NCBI GenBank assembly: GCA_017436915.1
Contig: JAFSCE010000033.1
Coordinates: 1 to 41,215 of the forward strand
Direction of reading: 5' to 3'
Source: Clostridia bacterium
GTDB taxonomy: Bacteria > Bacillota > Clostridia > Oscillospirales > Acutalibacteraceae
Length of the DNA stretch: 41,215 nucleotides
Part shown: positions 41,049 to 41,215 of the stretch, in pieces
Position numbering within the stretch: position 1 is the stretch's first letter
How the letters are laid out: every line of letters starts with the position of its first letter
Notes under the pieces: generated by a model
Database searches by the model: none
What the model saw: the letters and a program-made list of their open reading frames with translations, nothing else
What the model was told of the DNA's origin: nothing
Position numbers and translations under genes: made by a program

Positions 41049-41181
41049 GTCTTTGGAATCCGTTTCGTGAATCCATGCGAAACGGGGACTAATGCTAATA
41101 CATTAGAGCAGGCGTTCCGCTGCCATCGCGCTGTCAGCCGATTGGGCATGAACTCCGGAAACTATCAAGGAGGATTTTATC
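41049..41181 (+). ncRNA. Structured 5' leader of rplS, probable L19 ribosomal protein leader
   Basis: About 130 untranslated bases precede the L19 start. Visible structure: an 8-bp perfect stem CCGTTTCG (41060-41067) with CGAAACGG (41078-41085), closed further by GTC (41049-41051) with GAC (41087-41089), then a small CTAA/TTAG hairpin and a GCAG/CTGC stem. Firmicutes carry an L19 leader (Rfam L19_leader) thought to let L19 control its own synthesis; position fits, consensus not checked. Confidence 0.6.
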
Positions 41182-41215
41182 ATGGATGCTTTGAAAATCA
41201 TTGCTGCTGACAGCG
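41182..41215 (+). CDS. rplS: 50S ribosomal protein L19, first 11 codons only
   Basis: The gene runs out of the window. The visible residues MDALKIIAADS match the N terminus of clostridial L19, and AAGGAGG (41167-41173) lies 8 bases upstream. L19 sits at the 30S-50S interface. The identification rests on 11 residues plus the structured leader. Confidence 0.7.
   Translation, partial: MDALKIIAADS

Noticed and set aside
41049..41181. T-box or metabolite riboswitch
   Set aside because: No T-box core motif or specificity loop was recognised, and the downstream gene is a ribosomal protein gene, which fits an r-protein leader better.

Overview
The window looks like a low-to-mid GC, endospore-forming member of the Clostridia, most likely in or near the Oscillospirales/Ruminococcaceae. 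The basis is the sporulation genes spoIIID, spoIVB, spoIVA and a SpoIVFB-like protease, separately encoded secD and secF, strong AAGGAGG-type ribosome binding sites, thymine-tailed terminators, and several Thr-rich linkers in exported proteins. The lineage is an inference; no rRNA is present. I see no tRNA, CRISPR array, insertion sequence or prophage, and after start correction no gene-free gap reaches 300 bases.

Layout. 1-4222 (+): two GHL10-type cell-wall glycosidase-like proteins, the second fused to an amidase. 4283-5749: birA converging with a YjjG-like phosphatase gene. 5808-8160 (-): secD-secF. 8299-11127 (-): a subgroup Ic aspartate aminotransferase and asnS, each with its own promoter and terminator. 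11214-15248 (-): a three-gene envelope operon (phosphodiester glycosidase, unknown anchored protein, DUF2079 membrane protein). 15397-20965 (+): operon cca-prfC-arsC-like-mutY-dCMP deaminase-SDR, ending at a strong terminator. 21068-25162: glgP converging with an HD-domain protein plus RlmD pair. 25294-26187 (+): a DUF368 (PopT) undecaprenyl-phosphate transporter. 26284-31709 (+): operon murD, two M42 aminopeptidases, a GNAT acetyltransferase and a methionine gamma-lyase-like PLP enzyme. 31764-38446: the sporulation stretch, interrupted by pyrR with a Cys-rich partner (-) and by an SGNH lipoprotein gene. 38502-41215 (+): a radical SAM protein of the TIGR03960 type, its DUF2344 partner, then the leader and first codons of rplS (ribosomal protein L19).

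The most interesting part is 31.7-38.4 kb. In Bacillus subtilis, SpoIIID, SpoIVB and SpoIVFB act in the mother-cell programme and the sigma-K checkpoint, and SpoIVA builds the coat basement. Here all four sit within 7 kb. The SpoIVFB-like protease stops after its membrane core, with no CBS domain, and is translationally coupled to a 71-residue single-span membrane protein. spoIIID and spoIVA both carry matching sigma-E-like promoter elements (KMATATT, 14 bases, CATA). The spoIIID ribosome binding site is covered by a 9-bp inverted repeat that only a read-through transcript would contain.

Many starts were moved from the longest frame to a codon with a proper ribosome binding site, often supported by a promoter lying inside the discarded extension (cca, prfC, spoIIID, spoIVA, glgP, HD protein, radical SAM protein, phosphodiester glycosidase). 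Functions come from motif recognition without database searches.
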